Assembly: GCA_944474755.1 (NCBI GenBank)
Contig: OX104117.1
Location: forward strand, 75,120,926-75,184,925
DNA length: 64,000 bases
Source: Limnoperna fortunei
Lineage: Eukaryota > Mollusca > Bivalvia > Mytilida > Modiolidae
Direction: 5' to 3'
Both the position numbers and the translations under genes were made by a program. Shown in pieces: positions 35,228 through 47,200 of the stretch. The notes under the pieces were generated by a model that was not told where the DNA came from, made no database searches, and was given only the letters and a program-made list of their open reading frames with translations. Position 1 is the stretch's first letter. Every line of letters begins with the position of its first letter.

Positions 35228-38200
35228 TTCTAACCTGGAAATATAGTTTTATTGTACAAAGCATTCAAAAGTTCCTCGTGTTACCTTAAGAGGATCTCGG
35301 AACAGAATAAGACATCTGTTGACTGGATAGTTCAATCCTGGCCGTTGATATTTTTGAAGCTGAAAAATATCAGGTTGCATTCAAAATCTTTCGAAAAAGT
35401 GGGGTTTATTTTTAAATTTAATTTTCACACAAGAGATATACACTTAGATATTTACATGTGCCTGTATTAAACCACTGATGATTTGCAAGTGTATAGTATA
35501 ACCATGATAAGAGAACAATCCACTTTTTTATCTTAGAAGAGAAGAATAATTTATATTATTCTTAACATTGCTGCATAAACAGTCTGATAAACATATATAA
35601 ACATAGTCTACTGTAGATCACGTGAGGTTGCGGGTTCAAGTCTCACTAATGGCAGATAGTGCTGGACTCCAACATCACTGTCAAGGATTGCCAGTGTTCC
35701 TACCGAAAGGCGGGGTTTTCTCCATGATATAGTTGAAAAGAAAAATAGCAAAGAAAACCGACCGATCAACAAGAGCCAAAGTCAAGGGACAGTTACAAAT
35801 CCGGATGTAGACAAACGCAACACAAAAGCAAAGATAGTTACCCGAACCAAATAAAAACCATGTGTGTACTCAGGTGCTATGGACTAGTAAGCAGTGTCTG
35901 CCTCTAATTTGACATCCATCGAGTTACTCATTGCATCAAGAGGCGTTTAACACCATGAACCAAAAGTTGATTATTTATATCATAACTCTTATGCTGGTGG
36001 TGCTTACAATACCTTCACATTTATTAACGTATCCTTATTGACCCAAAAATTGATTTTATGGCTCCTTGGAAAAGAAGGAGTGGGAGAAAGTATCAAAAGT
36101 ATTTTGTCTTGATTTACCTTGTAAGGTTTTCCAAACAGAATATGACGTTTCTGAACTGGAAAGTTCAATCTTGACCGTTGATATCTTAGAAGCTGAAAAA
36201 GAAAGATCTATGTAAAATTATGTTCAGGTTGCATATAGAATACGGTGTGGGTTGTTATTATTTTTACAAGAGCTACACATATTTACCTGCATCACAGTGT
36301 ATATACTATAACCCAAGTATTGCTCAGGAAAGAGTTCAAGAGGAAAGGAATGAAAAGGACACAATCGTCAAATAAATTTTTCGCTGCCTTTTAAACATGT
36401 CAAGTGGTTTTATTATTTTTTTTTATCAAACTCCCGTTGATATAATTATGCTGCAATAATTTTTTCTCTTTTGTAGAAGATTCTTCTTACTAAAACTTTC
36501 AGTTATTTAATTACCCTGTATGATTATAAAAAGAAGAACCACAATAAAAAAACCACGAGAGAAAAATGTTGGAACCTCAGAAGTTCTTTGTCTTAATTTA
36601 CCTTGTAAGGTTTTCCAAACAGAATCTGACGTTTTTGAACTTGAATGTTCAATCTTTACCGTTGACGGTTTTGAAGCTGGAAAACAAAGGTGAACTTAAA
36701 ATTATCTCTGGGTGCATTTAAAAATAGAGCTACCCATGTCTATCATTAGCATTGTATATTTTTAACATCTGTCGGTTTGAAGTACTCAGAAAATGAAAAA
36801 TGAAAAAAACCTTTTTGTGTACAAACATACTTTACTTTTTATTTATTTCTTTTTAATATATATCCTAATTCCTACATAAAAAAAAATTTGTGTCGTTCGC
36901 AAATTTAAACTACCTATAAGGAGTGCCGGAAATATTTACTTGAACTGGCAGAGACGGTATATATGTCCCTGTGGGCGATGTACTATTGTATTATTAAGTC
37001 TTGTCGTTATTTACGTGCCCTAAATGGATTCGAAAGATAAACACAACACACAATTATAAAAATTTAAAGTCTTCCAGAGTGTAGACAATTGCACCTCGCG
37101 CTATTACCTGTTGAATTAGTTTTTTTTTAATTACAGCAATTTTCTTGAGAATTGTTTTTTAAACACTAAACTTTCACTGAATGTAATGTTAATAATACAC
37201 ATTTAACTCTAATATTCTCCAACTAAATGAAGGCCAGCATACTGACTCGTGTCAATTTGTATTAATTTTGCTATTTTAATCTATCTTTGTAGAGTGCTGA
37301 AAATTATAACTTGGACTGACCATGGTACAAAGCAGGAAATCTGGTAATAATTAAGATTGGAATAGAGCACACCATGACTGTTGTAAGGCTCGGGCTAGCA
37401 ACCTCAGTAATGAAAGACACGTGATCAATAGTAGTGACTAACTCCCACTGTTATTTTAGAATGTAAAAGAAAATAGACTATTATAAACAAAAATGGATGT
37501 CAAGGGTGATGATTTTGGTTTTGCTATTGCTTATTTCTTATTTTTTTATAACAATCCCTGTAGGTTGATAAATACAAATAAAGTGTCACACAGTTAGTTT
37601 CTGCCTAATTCAACCACAATAGTTTTGTTAAATGTCTCTCGTTGCTATTGTGTAGTGAATGATCCGCGAAAGACGCACCACAAAAAATCACAAACACTTT
37701 AAAATGTCTCTGTGGGTGTAGGAAATGACGCTATTAAGTTTTTCTGAATATCTCATTTCACTAAATTATACACATATAACTGTACGTCCCAAACTAAATG
37801 AAGACCAGCCTACTATCTAAGGTTGATTTATATTAATTTTGATTTGTGTTGTGTTTTTATTTTATTTCTGTCGGTACGAGACAAGACATAAAACTGATAA
37901 TAAGTTTTTGGTTCATTGGTTGCTTACGATCTAGCGAGCAATATTTCATCTACATTAAGTGAAAGAAACAAGTTGACAAACAATAAATTATTATCGAAAA
38001 TGGGAAGTACTACGAGTCAAAAATATCTGAACTTGAAGATAACACATACCATTCAAATTTATATCTTTTTTGTACATCTATACGACATGTAATAACAGAT
38101 AACTAAATCAGATATTGAAACATATAAAATTAAAAGTTTGACAATAAGGGTATGTCAAAATTCACTCAACATTCTATCAAACAATGTAGGTTAAACTTAA

Positions 38201-40841
38201 AAAGTATGAGATACTAAAAATGTTTAACCAATTTCAAATTTACCTTGCGACGATATCTGAAAAAAAATTTTGACGTTTCGGGTATTGAAGGATAAATTTT
38301 GCCAATTGATGTTATTGAATCTGAAAAAAGACTTATTTTAAAAAATTAAAATATTATTATGCTTCAGGTTGAATTCAAAGCCTTTCGTTATGATTTTTTT
38401 CGAAAAATGGGGAGGACAAGTGGGAAACAAAATCGGACAGTGAAAAAGTATGGCGTCTTATGTAGCAAAACAAAATCCCTTGTTGAAGATTCTTCCACTG
38501 ACATGTAACTTTTTGCTTAATCGACAATAGACGTCTCTATCGTGCAAGGTGGTTAGCACTTTCTGAACTCGTTATCAACTTTGGTTCGCTATTTTGCGTT
38601 CCGCGTGATAATCAGCTAGCACAGCCAAGAGTGGGTTACCCTATCAATATTAATATTTTAGAAATAAACATGTTTTCGAAACTATTTAAGTCCTAGTAGG
38701 AAAATTTTTTTACTCCCTCCACAATGTCCTAAAATAAGGCGTTTACGTACTTTAATGTTACTAAGCGAGTTAAATCATACCTCTTTTAGTTGACGTTAGA
38801 CTTGGTGTTTTGCTTTGACCACTAGTCCCATGGATTCCACTACTTGTTGGCACCGTTGTTCTTTTTGCAGTCGCTACACTAATACTTCGCACAACCAACA
38901 AACCTATACAAGACAATCAAACAATTGGTCTCTTAAGTTAAGAAATTTCTTTACTTCTATTATAATATAATGTTGTTAAGGCAATGAAGGCATTTTCAGT
39001 TATCAATAGCAAACAACAACACACTACATTGTTGTAGGACACATACATGATTTTCCTAATAAACTGAATTAGATACAACTTAGTTCTGTAATAAATAATA
39101 AATTACAAAAACAGTAAATAAACATAAAAATGAAAAGATAATTATTTAAAGACTGACACGGTTTTGCAATTTTTTGCACGAATCCCACTATTTGCCATCG
39201 TTACATTATCAACGGTTTATGCCAGCTGAATGTATTTTTAATCAAAAACTATACAATAATAAATAAAAACTCCATATTTTGCCGACGTTTCGACGACCAC
39301 TGCCGTCTTTATTCAAGGCATATATACAAATGACAAGAATATGTATCTAATAAGTATCTAATATGTATCTAATAAGAATATATATTAAGAATATGTATTT
39401 TTAATCAAATAGTTTTGTAACAATTTACTATTATATCTTTATTTCTCTTATTGGCAGAGGTTAAAAGAGAAATAGTAACAAGTTATTAAGTCTGAATTAG
39501 TTTTAACGCCACTTGAAATTGTTTTGCTATATCTAGCGACTCCTTATTATTTAGAGGAGGACGATTGAGGGATGGACAGCCTCACCTAATTGACCGACAG
39601 AAGGAGTTGTTCCAACGGCAATGTCTGGCCTCACCCTGCGCGCTGATCAAGTGTTTATTTAGAGCCAATTGTAATATTGATTGACTATGTACCAAGGAGT
39701 TGCAGAGCAATGTTGGCAGCTCTGTGTAGCAATATATGGTATCTTAAACGTCACGGGAAGTATTTTGAACAGTAATAATTCACCAATCTAAAAGGAATGA
39801 ATTGTACGTTTTGTTTTCAATCAAGAACATTTTTGTAAATATTTATGTTTTTTACTCTAAAATCTTTAAAATACATCTAATAAAGTCTTAAAAAGTTCTT
39901 TATGCGTTTTTTTGCAGGGTATATTTAGTACGCCAATGCTAGACTTATCAGGTGTGGTCCAGTCAAGTGTAGTAGAACGGTAAATAATTAGAATTCTATC
40001 ACCAAATTCCAAGACGGTATTCCAATTACGCCTTCGAAATCAAACAAAACTTTTAAGAATTTTTAAAAATATTATGGACATTAATTGGAAGTAAATTTAC
40101 TACCGTGTTACTTAAACTTTAAGGAATAACGGTTCATCAGCAGAGGCATCTACCCATTGGCAACAAATCAGTTTATAATAAATAAAATGAGCTTCGGATT
40201 AAACCGTGGCTAATGATAAATGATATACAGCGAAGTCTCAAGTTTAGACACGCAAGTTAAAGACACGTCAAAATGACATTTAGTTTTAACGGTAAATTTC
40301 CACGTCCTTCGTCAATGTTCTTTTTTTACTAAATACAATATAATTTAGTCAAGTTTTATACTAAATTTTATAGTGTAATTGAAATGGCTATACCAAAGAG
40401 ATACAAATTAAGAAGATAAGCTACTGTTGAAGGCCTTCATCTGTTTTAACTGTAGCCTTATAAGATTAAAAATTAACATTTGACGATAATTTGTTATGCA
40501 TTATTTGGTTTCAAGTCCCGCTAAAGAGAAAATTTGCATATTTGGAAAAATTTTAGTAATGTATGTATGTTCCGATAAATAGCTGTATTAGTTTATAGCT
40601 TTATTAATATCTGGTATTTTTGTGTCCATTCACTAAAATCCTAGACAGGAGCCTTTACATTCAATAGATTTATAATACTGCAAAAATATCTATCAATCTC
40701 TAAATACTTATCGAGTTTACACGGCTGTGCAAAAGAATTAACTAAATTCACGATTTTTAACTTACCATATACTATGAAGATTCTCATATTTGTACATACA
40801 ACACAGAAACTAAACAAAATGAAAGACATTTTATTGTGCAT
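33969..40841 (-). CDS. Type I membrane receptor with duplicated stalk exons and Tyr-rich tail, gene A
   Basis: Model with intact exons only: 40766-40841 (ATG, signal peptide MSFILFSFCVVC), 38781-38903 (Ser/Thr-rich, TTVPTSSGIHGTSGQ), 36602-36676, 36118-36192 (75-bp stalk repeats), 34921-34993 (membrane, IIAGSVCGFSLLVVSVLLIV), 33969-34512 (tail, 181 residues). All junctions are GT-AG and in phase; total 321 residues. The tail has seven Tyr-Asp motifs (for example YDHI, YDIE, YDVA, YDIT) plus YENT, a possible Grb2-type pYxN site. These suggest phosphotyrosine signalling. The membrane exon has the same length (73 bp) and phases as that of gene B. No lectin or other folded ectodomain was found between the signal and stalk exons, so it may be lost, very short or missed. 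Three further 75-bp exon copies are broken (see their entries). Confidence 0.6.
35075..35149 (-). pseudogene. Stalk exon copy 5, dead (splice sites lost)
   Basis: Matches the 75-bp exon for its first 18-20 bases (cttcaaaaacatcaacggta), then diverges and contains a stop. The acceptor CAG has become TCG, directly beside the (TTTA)n tract at 35153, which seems to have replaced the pyrimidine tract. Confidence 0.65.
35153..35230. repeat. (TTTA)n microsatellite
   Basis: About 19 units of TTTA, lying in what would be the polypyrimidine tract of the dead stalk exon at 35075-35149. Confidence 0.95.
35285..35359 (-). CDS. Stalk exon copy 4 with good splice sites but an in-frame stop
   Basis: 75 bp, acceptor TTTTTCAG, donor G|gtaaca. 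It encodes ASKISTARIELSSQQMSY and ends SVPRSS followed by TAA, one codon before the donor, where the intact copies have CAA. If included in the mRNA it would stop translation just before the membrane exon and give a secreted form; otherwise it is a dead copy. Not part of the main model. Confidence 0.55.
35615..35760 (+). mobile_element. SINE, partial
   Basis: Includes 'cacgtgaggttgcgggttca' (B box), 'tcaaggattgccagtgttcc' and 'ccatgatatagttgaaaa', a copy with an internal deletion, in a gene A intron. Confidence 0.7.
36118..36192 (-). CDS. Stalk exon copy 3, intact
   Basis: 75 bp, phase 1-1, acceptor CTTTTTCAG, donor G|gtaaat. Encodes a 25-residue Ser/Thr/Lys-rich unit (ASKISTVKIELSSSETSYSV then WKTLQ). 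Part of gene A. Confidence 0.7.
36602..36676 (-). CDS. Stalk exon copy 2, intact
   Basis: 75 bp, phase 1-1, acceptor TTTTCCAG, donor G|gtaaat. Encodes ASKPSTVKIEHSSSKTSDSV then WKTLQ, differing from copy 3 at 5 of 25 residues. Flanking intron sequence is also similar between the two. Confidence 0.7.
37195..37860. repeat. Tandem intronic duplication in gene A
   Basis: 37215-37285 ('ccaactaaatgaaggccagc', then 'ttgtattaattttg') recurs diverged at 37785-37855 ('ccaaactaaatgaagaccag', then 'ttatattaattttgatt'), and 'atgtccctgtgggcg' at 36962 recurs as 'atgtctctgtgggtg' at 37705. These show that units of 570-740 bp were duplicated around the stalk exons. Confidence 0.6.
37375..37460 (-). mobile_element. 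SINE head fragment
   Basis: Plus strand has 'gctagcaacctcagtaatg', 'cacgtgatcaatagtagtga' and 'ctaactccc', the reverse complement of the SINE 5' part. Confidence 0.6.
38244..38320 (-). pseudogene. Stalk exon copy 1, 77 bp, frame-shifted
   Basis: Same acceptor and donor pattern and a recognisable start (DSITSIGKIYPS) as the 75-bp exons. It has a T run near 38265-38272 and is two bases too long, so inclusion would shift the frame. An inner TTTTTTTTCAG could act as an alternative acceptor leaving a 13-base exon. Confidence 0.55.
39262..39335 (-). mobile_element. Terminal fragment with the GTCGAAACGTCGGC motif (PLE-like?)
   Basis: On the minus strand 'gacggcagtggtcgtcgaaa' continues to 'cgtcggcaaaatatgg'. 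A similar sequence is found at the ends of several eukaryotic retroelements, Penelope-like ones among them. No coding sequence is attached, and the assignment is from memory of the motif only. Confidence 0.35.
39500..40640. other. Intron 1 of gene A, nothing further recognised
   Basis: 39500-39690 is GC-richer and could be another dispersed repeat. I searched for a folded ectodomain exon by phase-1 splice sites and cysteine patterns and found none. Confidence 0.4.
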
Positions 40842-41267
40842 GTACTGGCAAATATTTCCTTTTTAACAAGATAAGAGAAATCTATAAATTACACTTTCGT
40901 TTTTTAAATCGATAACGAACACCTTGCTAAAATTTAACCACAAATGCAGTCAGGAGCAAACATGCCATTTGTTACACTACACAACACACTAAGCTTCTCT
41001 GGTAGATTTAGAAAATAGTAGGCCCAATGTAGCTGCTACGAAAGGCTAAGTAAACTGTTTTTTGTTTCAGTCAAGAAACACACACTTACACTCAAGAACT
41101 TGTTAATTGGTTCTAGTGCTGACTAGATAACTAGATAAAGCTAAAGAAAAAATAGGGGACTCACGCAAATGAACTATTAATAGGCGTATATGTAAAGATC
41201 AAAATATTGCATGTAAACTTTAAACATTCTCACATTATAGAGAAGTGCAATGTAATTCATGTGACGG

Positions 41268-41755
41268 ATGTTGGTAGACCGTACAATTTGGTAGACAGTA
41301 CAATTTGGTAGACCTTACAATTTGGTAGACCGTACAATTTGGTAGACCTTACAATTTGGTAGGCCGTACAATTTGGTAGACCGTACAATTTGGTAGACCT
41401 TACAATTTGGTAGACCGTACAATTTGGTAGACCGTACAATTTGGTAGACCTTACAATTTGGTAGACCGTACAATTTGGTAGACCGTACAATTTGGTAGAC
41501 CTTACAATTTGGTAGACCTTACAATTTGGTAGACCGTACAATTTGGTAGACCGTACAATTTGGTAGACCGTACAATTTGGTACAATTTGGTAGACCGTAC
41601 AATTTGGTAGACCGTACAATTTGGTACAATTTGGTAGACCGTACAATTTGGTAGACCGTACAATTTGGTACAATTTGGTAGACCGTACAATTTGGTAGAC
41701 CGTACAATTTGGTACAATTTGGTAGACCGTACAATTTGGTAGACCGTACATTTCA
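41268..41755. repeat. 17-bp minisatellite with 10-bp half units
   Basis: About 28 units of 'ggtagaccgtacaattt', with variants accttac, acagtac and aggccgtac. In the upper third, 10-bp insertions 'ggtacaattt' occur at a regular spacing (about every 44 bp), so a 44-bp higher-order unit has formed. It lies about 430 bp upstream of the start codon of gene A. Open frames through it are artefacts. Confidence 0.95.
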
Positions 41756-42119
41756 CACTGTTTGTTTATTTTGTCGTCAAATGAAGTTTAAGTTTTACTT
41801 GAAAACTAAAGTTGCATTCTAGTAATCATTCAGAATAAATTATAAATCTTTACAATTATGGTTTAATTTTTTATCACTTTATGACACATTTTGAACCGCT
41901 TGTCCGAAACTTAAAGTAGGTGACGGGTTTTATAGTTTATAATTTCCTTGTTTCACTAATTTTGTACTGATTTATAGGTTCGTTGTTATACATGTAATAA
42001 TTTTAAAAAATTGTAGTTTACAGTCCATTGATTCTTTTTAATTATTTAGTAATTATTAAAGTTTGTAATAAAACATAAAAGGTAATAATACGAAAATAAA
42101 AGTATATTAAAGCTTTCCT

Positions 42120-42235
42120 GTTTTAAGTCATTGTTTTCCAAGAGTACTCTGGCATTATCCCCAAATAAACACCAGAAACCATGACTTAGCTGAAAAATTG
42201 ATAAAACTGGCAGGAAATTTGAAACAAATCTATAG
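42120..42235 (+). mobile_element. SINE 3' fragment, diverged
   Basis: Shows 'agagtactctggcattatcc', 'caaataaacaccagaaacca' and 'tgacttagctgaaaaattga', similar to the SINE 3' half. Confidence 0.5.
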
Positions 42236-43915
42236 TTTTTTTTATATAATTAGAACTTAAACTCATTGAAGACTGAAAAATAGAAATACATGTAAATATA
42301 AAGTTTCAAACTGCATAAGTAAACAGCAAAATTACTGTCTTCACGTCATTTAATGTTCGTCTCATTAAAATCATATCCGAATTGGTAATAACTTCCTGAC
42401 ACGACTTTAGTAGCTGAAATGTCCATCCAGTGTGTCTGAATGATGTGGACGCCTTATCTCGGCGATAGGTCTGGTCATCTTTTGTTTAACTACAAGTGGG
42501 AGCCTGGCTTCCGAGCATCTGCCAGGCTGCGCCACTTCTATATTACTTAACTCTTTAGCTAATCACTGTCGACTTAATATTTAAGCTAAAGATTCACACT
42601 CGTGTATCCAAGGTTTGCGGTTACCTGTTCGCTCTTCGTCTTCTCTTGAATCATTTTAAATCTCGCGATGTTTGCTTTACATCGCCAAGATAATAATATA
42701 CATTTACCATGTAATTTTTGCAATGTAGAAGGTTTCCCAAATTAACGTAACGGGGTGGTGGCACGTGTATTTTAAAGGAATGCTGCCAAATATGTGTAAA
42801 GGATCATTAGATGCATATAAGGAAACATGGCTGCATTTAATAATTATTATTTAAACTACAATAAAATTAAACGTGCAATACTACAAGTTTTCGTCATTAT
42901 TTATTAACAGCAATAAATGTCAATTTAATGGGATTATTTACTGATACGCGAGTAACAATTCTTCAACTTTGCCCGCGTTGCGGAAAGTAAAAAAAGACAA
43001 CATTATTGTAACACATATGTTCAAAAAGCGGTTTTATTTTTAAATACAGCTACAAGTAATTCCAATTATCATTTGGTTGAGTAAAAATATATAGCTGGAT
43101 ATGTGAATGTACAAATTTACGAAAGGAAATTACAATTTTTGTTGACTCATTACATCATTTAAACATATAAGTAATGTATGGGCAAATATATCCCTCTGCA
43201 ACACATATTGAAGTCAACACTGAACAAAATTGTAACCCGGATGGAGAACTTTGGAGCAACTCCTAAATGTCTGTAACAACGACCGGCTTTGTGGCCATCT
43301 TATTTTGTCCAATATATCGAAAAAATCTACAACAGACATGTGTTGTACCAATTCAATGAAAACGTCTTTCTAACAGACCAATGTTGACTGAATAAGCAGG
43401 AGAAATGTCTGTGATAGACATTGTTTGATTGACGCAACGAGATTAGTGTTGTAAAAGTTGGCTTCTTTTAAATAAGTAAAGAATTAAAAAAAATCTGTCT
43501 ATGACAGCCACAGATATAGTCATCAAACAAATAAAAGAAAATAAACATTAAATTTGGAAAATGAACTGGCACATGACTGGACAAATAAGGAAATAAAAAA
43601 CATTTAAGAGAGAAAATGCAAATATATATCTCCGTTACCTCGTCACGTGTGGTTACATATTTTATAAAGCTCGTATGCACAGTATATAAGTATCAGATGT
43701 TTAATAATATTTTCAAACAGAATAATTAAAATAAATAACATTACTATCTATAAAATATTCTTTAAACAATCATGTATTTGAGCACTATATTAAACCATGA
43801 TATCTGTATTTTGTTAAACTCGGTTTTAGAATGCGAGATGAAAATGTTCGAAGGCATTCGCCGAAAACCGAACATGGATATAAAACCAGAATTGCGGTTG
43901 AAATGAGCTAACTAG
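42236..43915. other. Between genes B and A, nothing recognised
   Basis: No splice-bounded exon. An ATTAAA on the minus strand near 43705 is a possible poly(A) signal for gene B, about 210 bp after its stop. Confidence 0.35.
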
Positions 43916-44270
43916 TTAAGTGCTCGTTAGAAGTGTCACAGTGTCCACATTATCTACGCAAGTTTCAGATTGAGTTTCTTTTCCTTCACTATCTATGTGG
44001 TCATTTAAATACAACCAAGTCGAGCCTAACGTGTACGAGAGATGTGGATGATTTGTGTTGTTTAAGCTGGAATACTCGTTTCTAGTTTGTTTATCATTGT
44101 CAATCCCAATGTTTTGGTTCCACGTTTGACAATTGAGCTCTGTCTCGGCGTATTTATCTTTACTGTCATGTCCGCCATTATTACTTGTGTCGTAAACATC
44201 GTCATACTGACGACTGATGATACACATATTATCAGCTCTTAGGTCTTCTATCTTGACACGAGATTTTCGC
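43916..44270 (-). CDS. Cytoplasmic tail exon of gene B
   Basis: Acceptor TATTTTAG; begins RKSRVKIEDLR (stop-transfer basic residues) and ends at a stop at 43916. Tyrosine motifs are YDDV, YDTS, YAET, YSSL and YLND; YLND fits pYxN. No ITAM spacing is present. Confidence 0.7.
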
Positions 44271-47200
44271 CTAAAATACAAATTAATATTTTAAGTTAAA
44301 CGTAATATCAGGTATGTACTTAGATTGTAGGTCTTCATATAGTTTAAACACTTCTTGTTTAAAGATTAAAAAAAAAGTAGGATTACACAATTTGAAATAT
44401 ATCTACGAATTTTATAAGATATTTCTACTAAAGCGTGCTTCACAACTATAATAACACAGAGTTTACTTGATACAAATGTATCACACATGTTTGATTCCAG
44501 AAAATTGCAACTACAGATACTAATACTGTAAATAATTTAACTAGTTGGAAAGCATTATAAAAATGACTTGAGGACGCGTGGCACTTCCGAAGTACATTAT
44601 ACAATATGTTCCGCTTCCACATTACAACAAGAAGCACCCTCCAAACACAAAAAACACAGACAGCATCGATGTAATGCGAATAAAACCGGTTAGGCATAAA
44701 ACGTGACATGCGCATTTTCAAAAGATGTAATGATGTCTACAATGTTTACCAATTCCAAACATGTTTATTTCTCTTAGATTACCACTTCGTATTAAGTTAA
44801 CGACAGTGTACTGCCATTTGTAATAACATGTCGTAACTAGACGTGCCAACACAGAGCAAGTCGCAATAGAAATATGATATAAATAGCATATAGATGAGAG
44901 GGCAGCAATCTGATCTATCGCCCTCTCTTCTATATGTTAATTATTTTATTGAACTGAATGTTTTAGCATTTTAATAGTTTTCTATGTTCAAATTTGTACA
45001 TAAAATGTGTACTGTAATTTAGGTTAGAAAAGTTGTGTGATTTCTTAATTTTGAAAACAGTTCTTAAAAAAAAAACGTTAACAAAACATTTTTACTAAGA
45101 ATTCGTCAACTTAGCGTGTGTGTGAAGAAACAACAAACACGTCATTGGAAGCGCAGTTTAGACCTATTCCACAACGAGGCTGAGAGGATGTAAGTACCAT
45201 TGTTAACTGCTGCGCAATTGTGATAGAGTCGTATATTAAATTACAGCATAATTATAATAATTACCATTTAATAACACAGATGATTGAAACAACAGCAATA
45301 ATGACTGCAACAACGGATCCTGATATGGCTATAAGGCCTGAAATAAACAAACTAAGACATAGATAATTCATAGTTACTGGATTTCAACTTCTAAATTATT
45401 ACAATTTTATTTTAACTTCTCTGTATAGGATGTTTTGTTTGACGTTGATCGTAATTAAAACGTGAAAATGATCGACATTTTTCAGGAATTCAACAATTTT
45501 CTTCTCTTTTAAACTAGTATGTCATGATAAAGATACAGTAAACGTCATTAAACCGATGACATCATTTACTATAGGATTAAATACTGGGTTTTAGGAAATT
45601 ATCAATGTGTAAACTCCCTCACAAACTTGACATTCGGACTTTATTTAGTTTAGATGTGTTTAATCCTTATAATTCTGTGAAATAATCATTGCGATTTTTT
45701 TATAAAGCAACAACAGTTACCGAAACCCATCTGGACCTAGGCCGGAAAGCGGAGGAATATGCAAAACATAGTACCAAGGGAATCGGTTCTGTAGATATTG
45801 ACAGAAAAAAAAACAAATTAAACACATATATTTATTTGAAATCTAAATGGATATAATACAGAATCATTGCGCCATAGAAAACATCGTCCCCTCTTCCTGA
45901 CGAAACGCTAGGAGGACTAAATCTTGTTTACATTGTATACCGAAAAAGTAGTCCGCTCAGAGGAAATATCGATATATAAATTATCTAAGACGACGCCATT
46001 TAATTGTTTTTATCCAATCAAAGCACTAAATATATATAAATTACAGCATGAATAGAATTTTCTTTAAGGATGTTAAATAAAAAAAGTTTACCGATAAATT
46101 GTCAAGAAGTGTTTATCATAAAGCATTTTATCACAATTTTCTTGGAGAAATTTATTGATGCAGTTAATGATGTCGAGCATAAAACTTATTTTTAGAGAAA
46201 GAAAAAAATATTTACGTCAATTTACGTCAATGAAACTTACTGGCTGCTGAAAATGATCTACTGTCTGATGCTTTTGCCGCAAAATATCCTTCGGTTGACG
46301 TCATTTGTTTATTTTCGTAGTTGTATGACAGTTTAGGCGACGTTTTTAACTGCATGGTAGTCCTTTTTGGAGAATACAATTTTGTAAACAAATTGTACAA
46401 GGAATAATTGATTGTTCTGATTTCATTGAAACTTACAGGGATGCGAGACGTTTCCAGTGCTGATTTTGAAAATGTATCCTTAGAAGTTGATCCTAACGAG
46501 ACAGATGGCGCTTTACTGTTTATTGTATTCGCGATGTATGACGGACCAGTATTTTGTCGCTGTTCTGATGTTAAGTATTCTTGTTGTTTCTTTGTGGTTT
46601 CTTTGTAGTAGTATCCTTCTCGCTGTGTTGTATCTGTTGATTTAGACAGTTCAGATCTTGTTGTAGCGTCTTCATCTGATGAATACTGGTCACTTTGTGA
46701 TGCAGAATATACACCATGGGTAGTTCCCGACTTGGAATTTGAACTAATTTGTTCTGTCAAAAGCCCCGGACCTATTAGAATGCTAGAGGATGTTTGCATA
46801 CGTGTTGTATCTTGAGGGGTGTGCGAACGTGTCGTATCTTGAGGGGCGTGCATACGTGTCGTATCCTCTGGGGTGTGTATACGTAATGTATACTGTGGAT
46901 TAGATGTATCATATTTAAATGAAAGGTCTTTTACAGTGGAAAGTTCAAACATTGTATTATGTAATGATGTGTGATGTAATGCCACTGTATGATCTATTGT
47001 TGTTTCTTTGCGGGCTGATGACATGTACTCCACCGACATGTTTGTTATGATTAAATATTTGTCTGTAGTCTCCTCTGACAAGGTAGACATATGGTGTGAT
47101 GATGTCGTATGGACTATTTTATCTGTAACAAAAACCAACCGCACTGTATTAACATCCAATTTCAGTAAAAAAGACATTGAGCATTTGTCTTGAAAACTAC

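Noticed and set aside
35009..35233. Plus-strand open frame ending in LFIYLFIY
   Set aside because: Translation of the (TTTA)n tract opposite a membrane exon of gene A.
41257..41756. Three overlapping open frames with YGLPNCTVYQIV repeats
   Set aside because: A 17-bp period passes through all three frames, so the same peptide repeat appears in each; this is tandem repeat, not coding.
44446..44721. Additional membrane exon of gene B
   Set aside because: Hydrophobic stretches are present, but no GT-AG sites keep frame between the membrane exon and the tail exon, which already join correctly.
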